NCBI GenBank assembly: GCA_023418595.1
Contig: JAEZZI010000013.1
Coordinates: 110,576 to 174,575 of the forward strand
Source: Pseudomonadota bacterium
GTDB lineage: Bacteria > Pseudomonadota > Alphaproteobacteria > Sphingomonadales > Sphingomonadaceae
Length of the DNA stretch: 64,000 nucleotides
Reading direction: 5' to 3'
The notes below the pieces were generated by a model. It was not told the DNA's origin and did no database searches. It saw nothing but the letters and a program-made list of their open reading frames with translations. This document shows, piece after piece, positions 7,973 through 16,237 of the stretch. Numbering within the stretch: the stretch's first letter is position 1; the number at the start of each line of letters is the position of its first letter. A program made the translations under genes and the position numbers.

Positions 7973-8767
7973 TCAGAAGGGCAGCCAGCGCGATTTCTCG
8001 GTAAAGTTCATGTAACCGGCGTTGACGCCCAGCCGCCAGCCGACACCCAACCGCACCGGGATCAGCACGACGTCGCCGCGCCGCATGTAGCTCGCGGAAA
8101 ATCCGCCGACGAAATACACGCGGCCCTCGCCCGCCGGGAAGCGTTTGTAGAGTTCCTGCGAATCGTAGAGGTTATAGACCAGTACGAACACGTTGGCCGC
8201 GTCGCCGCCGACATCGAAGCCGACCGAGGGGCCGGTCCAGTAAACCGGGCGCTGACCCTCGATCGCGTGATGCATGATTCCCGAACCATAACGCAGACCG
8301 ACGATGAACGCGCCGGACGCCTCGCGCCCGGCGATGTAAGCGTTGGGCTCGCCCTGTTCGCGCAGGATGTCCTCGATAATGCCGGCAAGCCCGGCGGCGC
8401 CCTTGCCGAACACACCTTCGGCTGCGCCGATCAGGTCGTCGCGACGATAGGTTGAGGCGGCGACGCGGGCCTGTTCCGCGGCGCCGGGCATGGCACTGGG
8501 CGGGGCGATGTCGAGCTGATCGGCGACGCGCGGTTCGCCCTGTTGTTGCTGGGCCGGATATGCGGGGGCCGGATCGACCAGCACGGGTTGATCCTGATAG
8601 GTCGGCTCGACGGGCTCGACCGAGGACTGCGGCTGATAATCCTGCTGATAACCGGGCTGGAGATCGCGATCGATCGCATTATTGGGATCGACCGTCTGCA
8701 TCTGCGCCATCGCGGGCGTCGTCGCCACGAACAGAGCGGCCATCGCCGCAACCCAAAGCCTACGCAT
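7973..8767 (-). CDS. DUF1134 (EipA-like) exported envelope protein
   Basis: A 264-residue secreted protein with signal peptide MRRLWVAAMAALFVATTPAMA. A Gln/Pro-rich linker follows (about residues 25-90), then a DUF1134 domain containing GLRYGSGIMHHAIEG, VGFDVGGDAANVFVLVYN and GVGWRLGVNAGYMNFTEK. DUF1134 includes Brucella EipA, a periplasmic protein needed for cell-envelope integrity. ATG 8767 begins the signal peptide; a TTG six codons upstream is open but not needed. The gene converges with the dihydroorotase-like gene with a single base between stops. No cysteine or lipobox, so it is likely a soluble periplasmic protein. Confidence 0.85.
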   Translation of the reverse strand: MRRLWVAAMAALFVATTPAMAQMQTVDPNNAIDRDLQPGYQQDYQPQSSVEPVEPTYQDQPVLVDPAPAYPAQQQQGEPRVADQLDIAPPSAMPGAAEQARVAASTYRRDDLIGAAEGVFGKGAAGLAGIIEDILREQGEPNAYIAGREASGAFIVGLRYGSGIMHHAIEGQRPVYWTGPSVGFDVGGDAANVFVLVYNLYDSQELYKRFPAGEGRVYFVGGFSASYMRRGDVVLIPVRLGVGWRLGVNAGYMNFTEKSRWLPF

Positions 8768-8932
8768 CTTCTTTACCCCACCCAAGGCGCATCGCCGACC
8801 TGACTATGCGAAAGCATCGACAAAGCGCAATGAACGGGCGATGACCCGAGTCGATTTCGCGCCGAACCTGCGGGAAAACGGGTGTTGATCGACGTCCGCC
8901 CGCTCGCTATAGCCCGCGCTCGGCACCGGCCT

Positions 8933-9024
8933 GGAGACGTGGGTGAGTGGCTGAAACCAACGCTTTGCTAAAGCGTCGTACCTCTTAAAGGGTACCGAGG
9001 GTTCGAATCCCTCCGTCTCCGCCA
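8933..9024 (+). tRNA. tRNA-Ser (anticodon GCT), CCA encoded
   Basis: Acceptor stem GGAGACG (8933-8939) pairs with CGTCTCC (9014-9020), then discriminator G and encoded CCA (9022-9024). Anticodon stem ACGCT/AGCGT encloses loop TTGCTAA with anticodon GCT at 8967-8969. A long variable arm and GGTTCGAATCC T-arm follow, as expected for a class II serine tRNA reading AGC/AGU. The last 40 bases overlap, antisense, the 3' end of the XdhC-family gene. Confidence 0.98.
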
Positions 9025-9893
9025 GCCTTGTTCGTCGATGGCACGCTGTTCGGCTGTGCCTCTTCGCGGCGACCAATCAGATCATATTCGCCGACGACTT
9101 GTGCGAGAATCGATAGCGCCAACGTTGCCGGATCGCGGGTCGACGGGATCAGGCCGACGGGGGAGCGGATCCGGCCCGTGGCGGATTCGGGGAGGCCGCG
9201 CGCTTTCAGCCGCTCCATCCGGCCCTCGCGCGTGCGCCGGCCGCCGATCGCGCCGATGTGGAAGGCCGGGGTCGCGATTGCCCATTCGAGCAGCGCCTGT
9301 TCCCATTCGTGATCGTGGAACAGCAGCAGGATCGCGCTCCAGCGATCGATAGCGATGCCGCTCGGCGTCTGGCCCAGGGTGAGGCCTGGATGGTCCGCGT
9401 CGGCGGGAAGATGCACCTCGCAGTCGATATCCATCGCCGCTGCCAGTCGCGCGACCGCGCTGACTTCCGGACCGACACCCATTGCCACGATGCGCAGCGG
9501 CGGCGCGTAGCGAACGATCAGGGGGCCGATCTCGACCGTTGCGGGGCGTCTGGCATCCAGTTCGGACACGATGTGCGCGATGCGCGACCGATCGGGCGCA
9601 GGGTCGATTTGAATGTCGATGCCGCTGCCGCAGGGCAGGCGAAAATCGACCACGGGGGAGCCGCGACCGAAGCGGACGATCCGGGCGGACTTGCCTCGCA
9701 AAGCCGCCGCATGGGTGGCGAGCTCGGCTTCCAGACAGCCATCGGCGAGCGACCCCGCCATGCGCCCGTCCCAGCCGATCGCCAGATGGCTGCCGATCGC
9801 GCGCGAATAGCTGCCCTCAATCCCGACGATGGTGCAGAGCGCGCCGTCGCCATCCGCCAGCAGCCGGAGCGCCGACAGATCGGAAGCGTTCAT
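8985..9893 (-). CDS. XdhC/PaoD-family molybdenum cofactor maturation protein
   Basis: A 302-residue XdhC-family protein. Such proteins bind molybdenum cofactor, help give it the terminal sulfido or dinucleotide form, and insert it into xanthine-dehydrogenase-family enzymes (PaoD serves PaoABC in E. coli). Seen: VGIEGSYSRAIGSHLAIGWD, GSLADGCLEAEL, PCGSGIDIQI, then a Rossmann-like C-terminal half with IVAMGVGPE and GAIGGRRTREGR. Start ATG 9893 overlaps the stop of the large oxidase subunit by four bases (ATGA). The last twelve residues and stop come from the antisense strand of tRNA-Ser, so the natural C-terminus has probably been fixed by the tRNA gene. Confidence 0.86.
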   Translation of the reverse strand: MNASDLSALRLLADGDGALCTIVGIEGSYSRAIGSHLAIGWDGRMAGSLADGCLEAELATHAAALRGKSARIVRFGRGSPVVDFRLPCGSGIDIQIDPAPDRSRIAHIVSELDARRPATVEIGPLIVRYAPPLRIVAMGVGPEVSAVARLAAAMDIDCEVHLPADADHPGLTLGQTPSGIAIDRWSAILLLFHDHEWEQALLEWAIATPAFHIGAIGGRRTREGRMERLKARGLPESATGRIRSPVGLIPSTRDPATLALSILAQVVGEYDLIGRREEAQPNSVPSTNKAGGDGGIRTLGTL

Positions 9894-12091
9894 GCGATTG
9901 CCGGCAGCCGCTCGAGATATTTGTCGAGCGTGATCGGATAATCGCGCACGCGGACGCCGGTGGCGTTGTAGACCGCATTGGCGACCGCCGCGCCGACGCC
10001 GCACAGGCCCAACTCGCCTACGCCCTTGGCCTTCATCGGCGACACCTTGTCGTCCGCCTCGTCGAGGAAGATGACCTCCTGATGCGGAATATCGGCATGG
10101 ACCGGCACTTCGTAGCTGGCGAGGTCGTGATTGACGAACAGGCCGAAGCGCGTGTCGACCGCCAGTTCTTCCATCAACGCGCCGCCGACCCCCATCGTCA
10201 TCGCCCCGATCACCTGGCTGCGCGCCGATTTGGGATTGAGGATGCGCCCCGCCGCGCAGACCGCGAGCATCCGTCGGATACGGGTTTCGCCGGTATAGGC
10301 ATCGACCGCCGCCTCGACGAAATGCGCGCCGAAGGTCGATTGCTGGAATTTCTTGTCGAGATCGCCGAATTCGATCTTGTCCTCGGCGACCAGATCGCCG
10401 TCACGGGTCGCGTCGGTCAGGACCATGCTGCGATTGCCGACGATCACCCGGCCATCGGTAAATTCGGCACTGCTGGGGTCGAGGCCGAGCTTGGTTGCCA
10501 CCGCCTCGCGCAGTTTGACGCAGGCTGCGTAGAGCCCGGCAGTCGAACTGTTCGCCCCCCATTGGCCGCCCGATCCGGCCGATACCGGAAAGCTCGAATC
10601 GCCCAGCACGACGCGGACGCGGTCCACCGGCACACCCAGCATTTCCGCAGCGGTCTGTGCCAGGATCGTATAGCTGCCGGTGCCGATATCGGTCATGTCG
10701 GTTTCGACCGCGACGATCCCGTCGCGACCCAGCCGCACGCGCGCGCCCGAGGTCATGTTGAGGTTGTTGCGGAACGCCGACGCCACGCCCATGCCGATCA
10801 GCCATTTCCCGTCGCGGCGCTGCGCGGGCTTGGCATTGCGCTTGGCCCAGCCGAAGCGGTCCGCCCCGATGCGCAGGCATTCGACGAACTGGCGCTGCGA
10901 AAAGGGACGATCGGGCGATTCGGGATCGACCTGAGTGTCGTTCAGAATGCGGAACTGCACCGGATCGAGGCCAAGTTTTTCCGCCATCTCGTCGATCGCG
11001 ATTTCCAGCGCCATCATCCCCGGCGCTTCGCCCGGCGCGCGCATCGCATTCGCCTCCGGCAGGTCGAGCACCGCCAACCGCATCGCGGTCAGGCGGTTTG
11101 CACCTGCGTAGAGCAGCCGCGTCTGCTGGGTGGCAACCTCGGGACCGCCGCCGGGCAGGTCGCCCGACCAGCTTTCATGGCCGATCGCGGTGATCTTGCC
11201 GTCCCTGGTGGCACCGATACGGATGCGTTGAATGGTCTTGGGCCGGTGCGTCGCGTTGTTGATCGACAACGGCCGTGTCATCGCGACCTTGACCGGACGC
11301 TTGGCGGCGCGCGCGCCCAGTGCAGCCAGAATGGCGTCGCTGCGGACGAACAGCTTAGCGCCGAACCCGCCGCCGATATAGGGAGAGATCAGGCGGACCT
11401 TGTCTTTCGGGATGCCCAGCGTCCGGGCGACATCGCCGCGACCCCAGGCGACCATCTGGTTGGCGGTCCACACGGTCAGTTGGTCACCGTCCCACTGCGC
11501 GGTCGATGCGAATGGCTCCATCATCGCATGGCTCTGGTCGGGCGTGGTGTAGCGACCGTCGAACTGGACGGGGGCAGCCGCGAACGCGCCTTCGAAGTCG
11601 CCGGTCCGGGTGTCGGCATTGTCGTCGCCCTTTGGCTCGACGGCAGATTCCATCGCCTTTTCGAGATCGTAGCGACCATCGGCGCGTGCGTAATCTACGC
11701 GGAGCAACCCGGCCGCGGCGCGCGCCTGTTCGAAACTTTCGGCGACGACCACCGCGATTGCCTGGTGATAATGGTCGATCTCAGGCCCGCCGAGCAGTTT
11801 GGCGGTGTTGAAATTGCCCTTGGTCAGCTTGCCTGCATTGGCCGCGGTGACGACGGCGAGCACGCCGGGCGCGGCTTCGGCGTCGCGGGTGTCCATGCTG
11901 GCGATCCGGCCCTTGGCGATCGCGGCGCCGACAATGTGGCCATAGGCCGGATCGGGCACCGCGTCGTGGCGTTCATAGGCATAGGGCGCGCGGCCCGTCG
12001 TCTTGAGCGCGCCGTCGATGCGATCGACCGGCTTCCCGACCACCGTCATCCGGTCGATCGGGTTCGGGCCTGCGGGGGTATCGAACCTCAT
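9890..12091 (-). CDS. paoC: Periplasmic aldehyde oxidoreductase, molybdopterin-binding subunit (PaoC type)
   Basis: A 733-residue large subunit of a xanthine dehydrogenase-family enzyme, close in length to E. coli PaoC (732). It carries the molybdenum site that oxidises aldehydes to acids. Seen: YIGGGFGAK, the AMRAPGEAPGMMALE segment, SGGQWGANSS, and the catalytic Glu in KGVGELGLCGVGAA near the C-terminus. It has no signal of its own; in this family the whole complex is exported by the Tat signal on the 2Fe-2S subunit. Start and stop overlap the neighbours by four bases each, giving strict coupling paoA-paoB-paoC-xdhC. The substrate cannot be told from sequence. Confidence 0.9.
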   Translation of the reverse strand: MRFDTPAGPNPIDRMTVVGKPVDRIDGALKTTGRAPYAYERHDAVPDPAYGHIVGAAIAKGRIASMDTRDAEAAPGVLAVVTAANAGKLTKGNFNTAKLLGGPEIDHYHQAIAVVVAESFEQARAAAGLLRVDYARADGRYDLEKAMESAVEPKGDDNADTRTGDFEGAFAAAPVQFDGRYTTPDQSHAMMEPFASTAQWDGDQLTVWTANQMVAWGRGDVARTLGIPKDKVRLISPYIGGGFGAKLFVRSDAILAALGARAAKRPVKVAMTRPLSINNATHRPKTIQRIRIGATRDGKITAIGHESWSGDLPGGGPEVATQQTRLLYAGANRLTAMRLAVLDLPEANAMRAPGEAPGMMALEIAIDEMAEKLGLDPVQFRILNDTQVDPESPDRPFSQRQFVECLRIGADRFGWAKRNAKPAQRRDGKWLIGMGVASAFRNNLNMTSGARVRLGRDGIVAVETDMTDIGTGSYTILAQTAAEMLGVPVDRVRVVLGDSSFPVSAGSGGQWGANSSTAGLYAACVKLREAVATKLGLDPSSAEFTDGRVIVGNRSMVLTDATRDGDLVAEDKIEFGDLDKKFQQSTFGAHFVEAAVDAYTGETRIRRMLAVCAAGRILNPKSARSQVIGAMTMGVGGALMEELAVDTRFGLFVNHDLASYEVPVHADIPHQEVIFLDEADDKVSPMKAKGVGELGLCGVGAAVANAVYNATGVRVRDYPITLDKYLERLPAIA

Positions 12092-13041
12092 GCGGTCCTC
12101 GCTTCGTTCAGCACTGCGGCAAGCGTGCGCTCGACCAACGGCACCTTGAACGCGTTGTGATGGGTGGGGGTGGCGCCGCCGAGCAGTTGCGCGATGACGG
12201 GTCTGGCGCCGCTGCGAAGCGCGCCCTCTGCCTCTTCGCTGCGCCAAGGTTTGGGCGCGACGCCGCCGACCGCGACCCGGCCCGATCCGTTGCGCTGGAC
12301 CACGGCAGCGACCGACACCAGCGCAAAGGCATAGGAAGCGCGGTCGCGAACCTTGTGATAGAAATGCTCGCCACCCAGCGGCCGGGGCAGGGTGACCGCG
12401 GTGATCAACTCGCCTTGGTCGAGCGCGGTTTCCAAATGCGGCGTGCTGCCGGGGAGCCGGTGGAAATCGGCGATCGGGATCGACCGCGTGGAGCCGTCGG
12501 CCCGCACCGTCTCCACCGACGCATCGAGCAGCCGCAGCGCGACGTTCATGTCGCTGGGATTGGTGGCGATGCACGCGTCGCTGGTGCCGATCACGCCCAA
12601 CTGGCGGCTATACCCACCGATCGCGGCACAGCCCGATCCGGGCTTGCGTTTGTTGCACGGCAGATTGGTGTCGTAGAAATAGGGGCAGCGCGTCCGCTGG
12701 AGCAGATTGCCCGCGGTCGTCGCCTTGTTGCGCAACTGGCCAGATGCGCCCGCCAGCAGCGCGCGCGACAAAACCCCGTAATCGCGCCGCACCCTTTCGT
12801 TCGCCGCCAGATCGGTGTTGCGCACCAGCGCGCCGATGCGCAGCCCGCCGCCGTCGACCTGCTCGATCCGGTCGAGACCCAGCCCGTTGACGTCGATCAG
12901 GTGGACCGGCGTCTCGATCTCCAGCTTCATCAGGTCGAGCAGGTTGGTCCCCCCGGCGATGAATTTCGCGCCCTGGGTGCGGGCGGCGGCGGCAGCGGCA
13001 TCGGCGGCGCTGGTCGCGCGTTCGTAGGTGAACGGCCTCAT
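12088..13041 (-). CDS. paoB: Aldehyde oxidoreductase FAD-binding subunit with extra Fe-S cluster (PaoB type)
   Basis: A 317-residue FAD subunit (E. coli PaoB is 318). The FAD-binding KFIAGGTNLLDLMK loop is near residue 25. The TTAGNLLQRTRCPYFYD segment continues into DTNLPCNKRKPGSGCAA; these spaced cysteines are the [4Fe-4S] insertion that distinguishes PaoB and 4-hydroxybenzoyl-CoA reductase-type subunits from ordinary xanthine dehydrogenase FAD subunits. Electrons pass from Mo through the 2Fe-2S centres to FAD. The gene is joined by ATGA overlaps to paoA upstream and paoC downstream. Confidence 0.9.
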   Translation of the reverse strand: MRPFTYERATSAADAAAAAARTQGAKFIAGGTNLLDLMKLEIETPVHLIDVNGLGLDRIEQVDGGGLRIGALVRNTDLAANERVRRDYGVLSRALLAGASGQLRNKATTAGNLLQRTRCPYFYDTNLPCNKRKPGSGCAAIGGYSRQLGVIGTSDACIATNPSDMNVALRLLDASVETVRADGSTRSIPIADFHRLPGSTPHLETALDQGELITAVTLPRPLGGEHFYHKVRDRASYAFALVSVAAVVQRNGSGRVAVGGVAPKPWRSEEAEGALRSGARPVIAQLLGGATPTHHNAFKVPLVERTLAAVLNEARTA

Positions 13042-13679
13042 GCGTCCGCTCCCGCGACTTCGGTCATCGCGTCCAATATGTTCGAATAGGCGCCGCAGCG
13101 ACAGATATTGCCGCTCATCCGTTCGCGCATTTCGTCGCCGGTGATGCGGGGGCGGCGGGTGATGTCGCCGCTGACATGGCTGGGGATGCCTGCCTTGATT
13201 TCCTCGATCACTGCGACGGCCGAACAGATCTGGCCCGGCGTGCAATAGCCGCATTGATAGCCGTCATGTCTGATAAAGGCGGCCTGCATCGGGTGCAGCC
13301 GCTCGGGGCTGCCCAGTCCCTCGATCGTCGTGATCTCGTCGCCGTCATGCATCACCGCCAGCGACAGGCAGGCGTTGATCCGCTTGCCGTCGACCAGCAC
13401 GGTGCACGCGCCGCACTGGCCATGATCGCATCCTTTCTTGGAGCCGGTCAGGTTCAGATGCTCGCGCAGCGCGTCAAGCAGCGTGGTGCGATTGTCGAGC
13501 GTCAGGCTGTGGTCCGCGCCGTTGACGCGCAGCTTTATCTCGGACGTGCTGGGTGGAGCGGCGCCTTGTATCGGCGGCGCCGCCGCTGCGGCGACGGCCG
13601 GCATCTGGGTGGCCGCAGCGGTCGCCGCGCTGCCGATCAAAACCCCACGTCGTGACATGCCCACCTCATCGTTCCGCAT
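13038..13679 (-). CDS. paoA: Aldehyde oxidoreductase 2Fe-2S subunit with Tat signal (PaoA type)
   Basis: A 213-residue iron-sulfur subunit. A twin-arginine leader (SRRGVLIGSAATAAATQMP) predicts folded export of the complex to the periplasm. It is followed by a plant-ferredoxin-type cluster (CDHGQCGAC and a later Cys in NACLSL) and the second cluster domain (CGYCTPGQ and NICRCGAY). ATG 13679 has GGGAG eight bases upstream; in-frame GTG 13703 and ATG 13697 are alternatives, and ATG 13658 (MSRRG) would give a minimal Tat leader. It is the first gene of the paoABC-xdhC operon, 84 bases after the acyl-CoA dehydrogenase stop. Confidence 0.9.
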   Translation of the reverse strand: MRNDEVGMSRRGVLIGSAATAAATQMPAVAAAAAPPIQGAAPPSTSEIKLRVNGADHSLTLDNRTTLLDALREHLNLTGSKKGCDHGQCGACTVLVDGKRINACLSLAVMHDGDEITTIEGLGSPERLHPMQAAFIRHDGYQCGYCTPGQICSAVAVIEEIKAGIPSHVSGDITRRPRITGDEMRERMSGNICRCGAYSNILDAMTEVAGADA

Positions 13680-13763
13680 CGCCTGCGCTCCCGCCATCCG
13701 CACGTCCGCTCGTTATCGGAAACGTTCGCCCGCCGCCGCTCAACGCACGCCGGGCCAGGTCGT

Positions 13764-14924
13764 TCACAAACTTCTCGCGACCAGCAATTTCATGATCTCG
13801 GTCGACCCGCCATAGATGCGCGACACGCGTGCATTACGGAAAATCCGGGCGATCGGATATTCGTTGATATAGCCGTATCCGCCGTGGAGTTGCAGGCAGG
13901 CATCGACAATTTCCCATTCGGTCTCCGACGCCCACATCTTGGCCATCGCCGAGGTCGTGCCATCGAGTTCTCCGCGCACCGCCTTGTCCACGCATTCGTT
14001 GATGAAGCTGCGCCCGACTCGCGCCTTGGCCTTCATTTCGGCCAGTTTGAACTGGGTATTCTGGAAACAGATGAGCGGCTGGCCGAATGCCTTGCGCTCG
14101 CGGGTGTATTCGATCGTGACCTCGATCGCGCGCTCCATCGAATTCTGGCTGCCGAGCGCGATGATCATCCGTTCGCGCGGCAATTCGGCCATCAGTTGCG
14201 CGAAGCCGCGCCCTTCGGTGCCGCCCAGCAGATTGTCTGCGGGGACGCGGACATCGTCGAAGAACAGCTCGGACGTGTCCTGCGCGTCGAGCCCGATCTT
14301 GTCGAGCTTGCGGCCCCGCCGGAATCCCGTGACCTTGTCGGCTTCGACCACCAGCAGCGAAATGCCCTTCGCGCCCTCGGCCGGATCGGTCTTGGCGACG
14401 ACGACGATCAGGTCGGCGAGCTGGCCGTTGGAGATAAAGGTCTTCGACCCGTTGATGACGTATTCGTCGCCGTCGCGGATTGCGGTCGTGCGGATCGACT
14501 GGAGATCGGACCCCGCGCCGGGTTCGCTCATCGCGATCGCCGACACCAGATCGCCGTTCGACAGGCCGGGGAGCCAGCGGCGTTTCTGCTCCTCGGTGCC
14601 GTGAAGCTGGATATAGGGGACGACGATCACATTGTGCAGCGACAGCGCAAAGCCATCGAGGCCAGCGCGCTGGACTTCGTTGACCAGCACCACGTCATGC
14701 CGGAAATCGCCGCCCTGGCCGCCATATTCGGCGGGGACGCTGACGCCGAGGAAACCCTGAGCGCCCGCTTCGCGCCAGAAATCGCGGTCGACCTGGCCTG
14801 CCTCTCGCCATGCCTCGACGCGTTCGGGCGGGGCGGCGCGTTCGAAGAAGCGGCGCGCGGAGTCGGCCAGCATTTGCAGCTCTTCGTCGGCCATGAAGCT
14901 GGCTTGCGGAAAATCGAGCGCCAT
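13764..14924 (-). CDS. Acyl-CoA dehydrogenase
   Basis: A 386-residue FAD-dependent acyl-CoA dehydrogenase that introduces the alpha-beta double bond in fatty or branched acyl-CoA degradation. Motifs: AIAMSEPGAGSDLQSI (signature 1), the FISNGQLADL flavin-contact region, LHGGYGYINEYPI (signature 2), and the catalytic Glu in IYGGSTEIMK near the C-terminus. ATG 14924 follows GGAGGGG seven bases upstream. Substrate chain length cannot be told; no linked enoyl-CoA hydratase or thiolase lies in the window. It may or may not be co-transcribed with paoABC. Confidence 0.92.
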   Translation of the reverse strand: MALDFPQASFMADEELQMLADSARRFFERAAPPERVEAWREAGQVDRDFWREAGAQGFLGVSVPAEYGGQGGDFRHDVVLVNEVQRAGLDGFALSLHNVIVVPYIQLHGTEEQKRRWLPGLSNGDLVSAIAMSEPGAGSDLQSIRTTAIRDGDEYVINGSKTFISNGQLADLIVVVAKTDPAEGAKGISLLVVEADKVTGFRRGRKLDKIGLDAQDTSELFFDDVRVPADNLLGGTEGRGFAQLMAELPRERMIIALGSQNSMERAIEVTIEYTRERKAFGQPLICFQNTQFKLAEMKAKARVGRSFINECVDKAVRGELDGTTSAMAKMWASETEWEIVDACLQLHGGYGYINEYPIARIFRNARVSRIYGGSTEIMKLLVARSL

Positions 14925-15038
14925 CGGGCATCCCCTCCATCTCTGTTTTGGGGACATGGTGCATGGGGGCAGGGTTGGTTGCAAATGGAAACCGACTTTC
15001 AGCCCCCGTCCTCCCAGCTTTGGCCGGGATGGCGGATT

Positions 15039-16130
15039 TTACAGAGCCGTCGGTCCGCGCTCCGTCAGCACATGGCCGCACGCCTGCGCCTCGGCGCTGT
15101 CGCCATCCGCCAGCGCCGCCACCGTCACCCAGCCTTCGCCGCGCAACCGCGCGACAACCTCCGGATCGCTCCCCCGCGGCACGAACAGACGCCGCCGGCC
15201 GGTGTCGACGATTCCTGCCTCCAGTACCGCATCGACATAGAGCGAGAAGCCGACTGCCGCTTCCTCGCGACCGTCGGCGACGATGGCATAGGTTCCGCCG
15301 CGCCCGATTTCCTCGCGCGCGCCATCGGCGAAGATCGAAAAGCCGAACCAGCTCTGATATTCGAACCCGTGCCGCTCGGTCGGGTCGAGCGTCAGCGTTG
15401 CGCGGTCGCCGATCCCCCTGGCGATCGCGATCAGCGCGTCGATGCGGGTGGCGAGCGCGCCGCCGGTGTCGAGCGTACGCAGGCGTTCGATCGCCTGGTC
15501 GAATGGTCCCGCCGCGTCGATCAGCGGCAGGAAACCCGCGTCGATCTCCGCAACCCCGCCCGCGTCCTTGGCATCTAGCCGGTCGCGCAGCGCCTCGATG
15601 GTGGCCGCATCGCGGCCCTTGGCCAGCGTGTCCACCAGGTCGGGCAACGTCAGGTCGATGGTCAGCGCGGTGCAGCCCGCGGCGTGCAAGGCCTCGACCG
15701 CGACGCCGACGATTTCGCGCACCGCGTCGACCGAATCGAGGCCGATCAGTTCGCATCCCAATTGCCTGCGCGCGCGCGCGGGGCGCAGTTCGCTGCCCGC
15801 GAGTAACAATACCGGCCCGGCATAGCTCAACCGCACCGGGCGCGGGTGATGCGCCATACGGGTCGCGGCGATGCGGCCGATCTGGCTGGTGATGTCGGGG
15901 CGGATCGCGAGCATCTGGCCAGAAACCGGATCGACGAACCGCACCGCCTGCGCCGAACCGTGCGATTTCAGGCGACCGGAGAGCGTCTCCTCGAACTCGG
16001 CGAGCGGCGGGTCGGCGCGTTCGTAACCATGTGCGAATGCCGCGCCCAGCACCGCCTCCTCGAACCGCGCGGCGGCGTCGGCGAGCGGGGGGAGGAGGTC
16101 GTGAAAGCCCTTGGGGAGAAGTCCGGTCAT
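15039..16130 (-). CDS. hisZ: ATP phosphoribosyltransferase regulatory subunit HisZ
   Basis: A 363-residue HisRS-like protein. It keeps the class II motif 2-like region (AIRPDITSQIGRIAATRM) and SYAGPVLLL but lacks the anticodon-binding domain of true histidyl-tRNA synthetases. This fits HisZ, the regulatory partner of short-form HisG in the first step of histidine synthesis. The start MTGLLPKGFHDLLPP is typical. It lies downstream of serA on the same strand, separated by a paired-hairpin repeat. No hisG is visible in the window. Confidence 0.85.
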   Translation of the reverse strand: MTGLLPKGFHDLLPPLADAAARFEEAVLGAAFAHGYERADPPLAEFEETLSGRLKSHGSAQAVRFVDPVSGQMLAIRPDITSQIGRIAATRMAHHPRPVRLSYAGPVLLLAGSELRPARARRQLGCELIGLDSVDAVREIVGVAVEALHAAGCTALTIDLTLPDLVDTLAKGRDAATIEALRDRLDAKDAGGVAEIDAGFLPLIDAAGPFDQAIERLRTLDTGGALATRIDALIAIARGIGDRATLTLDPTERHGFEYQSWFGFSIFADGAREEIGRGGTYAIVADGREEAAVGFSLYVDAVLEAGIVDTGRRRLFVPRGSDPEVVARLRGEGWVTVAALADGDSAEAQACGHVLTERGPTAL

Positions 16131-16154
16131 GCGTGCCCCTTTGAACCAAGCGCC

Positions 16155-16226
16155 ATCCCGGCGAAAGCCGGGATATCATGCAGAGGCGGCGCGCCTGCCG
16201 CCTGATATCCCAGCTTTCGCTGGGAT
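16155..16226. repeat. Paired-hairpin intergenic repeat (REPIN-like), hisZ-serA gap
   Basis: Two hairpins in inverted arrangement: ATCCCGGC-GAAA-GCCGGGAT (16155-16174) and ATCCCAGC-TTTC-GCTGGGAT (16207-16226). The outer flanks GGATATCA and TGATATCC are themselves complementary, so the whole 72 bp can fold as one cruciform. This resembles REP doublets. Confidence 0.75.
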
Positions 16227-16237
16227 GACGCGTTTTA

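Noticed and set aside
8804..9076. Minus-strand 90-codon ORF covering tRNA-Ser
   Set aside because: The TEGFEPSVPFK-type peptide is a familiar false translation of antisense tRNA-Ser.
9482..12160. 892-codon plus-strand frame opposite paoC
   Set aside because: No domain, while the minus strand encodes a full PaoC with catalytic motifs and coupled neighbours.
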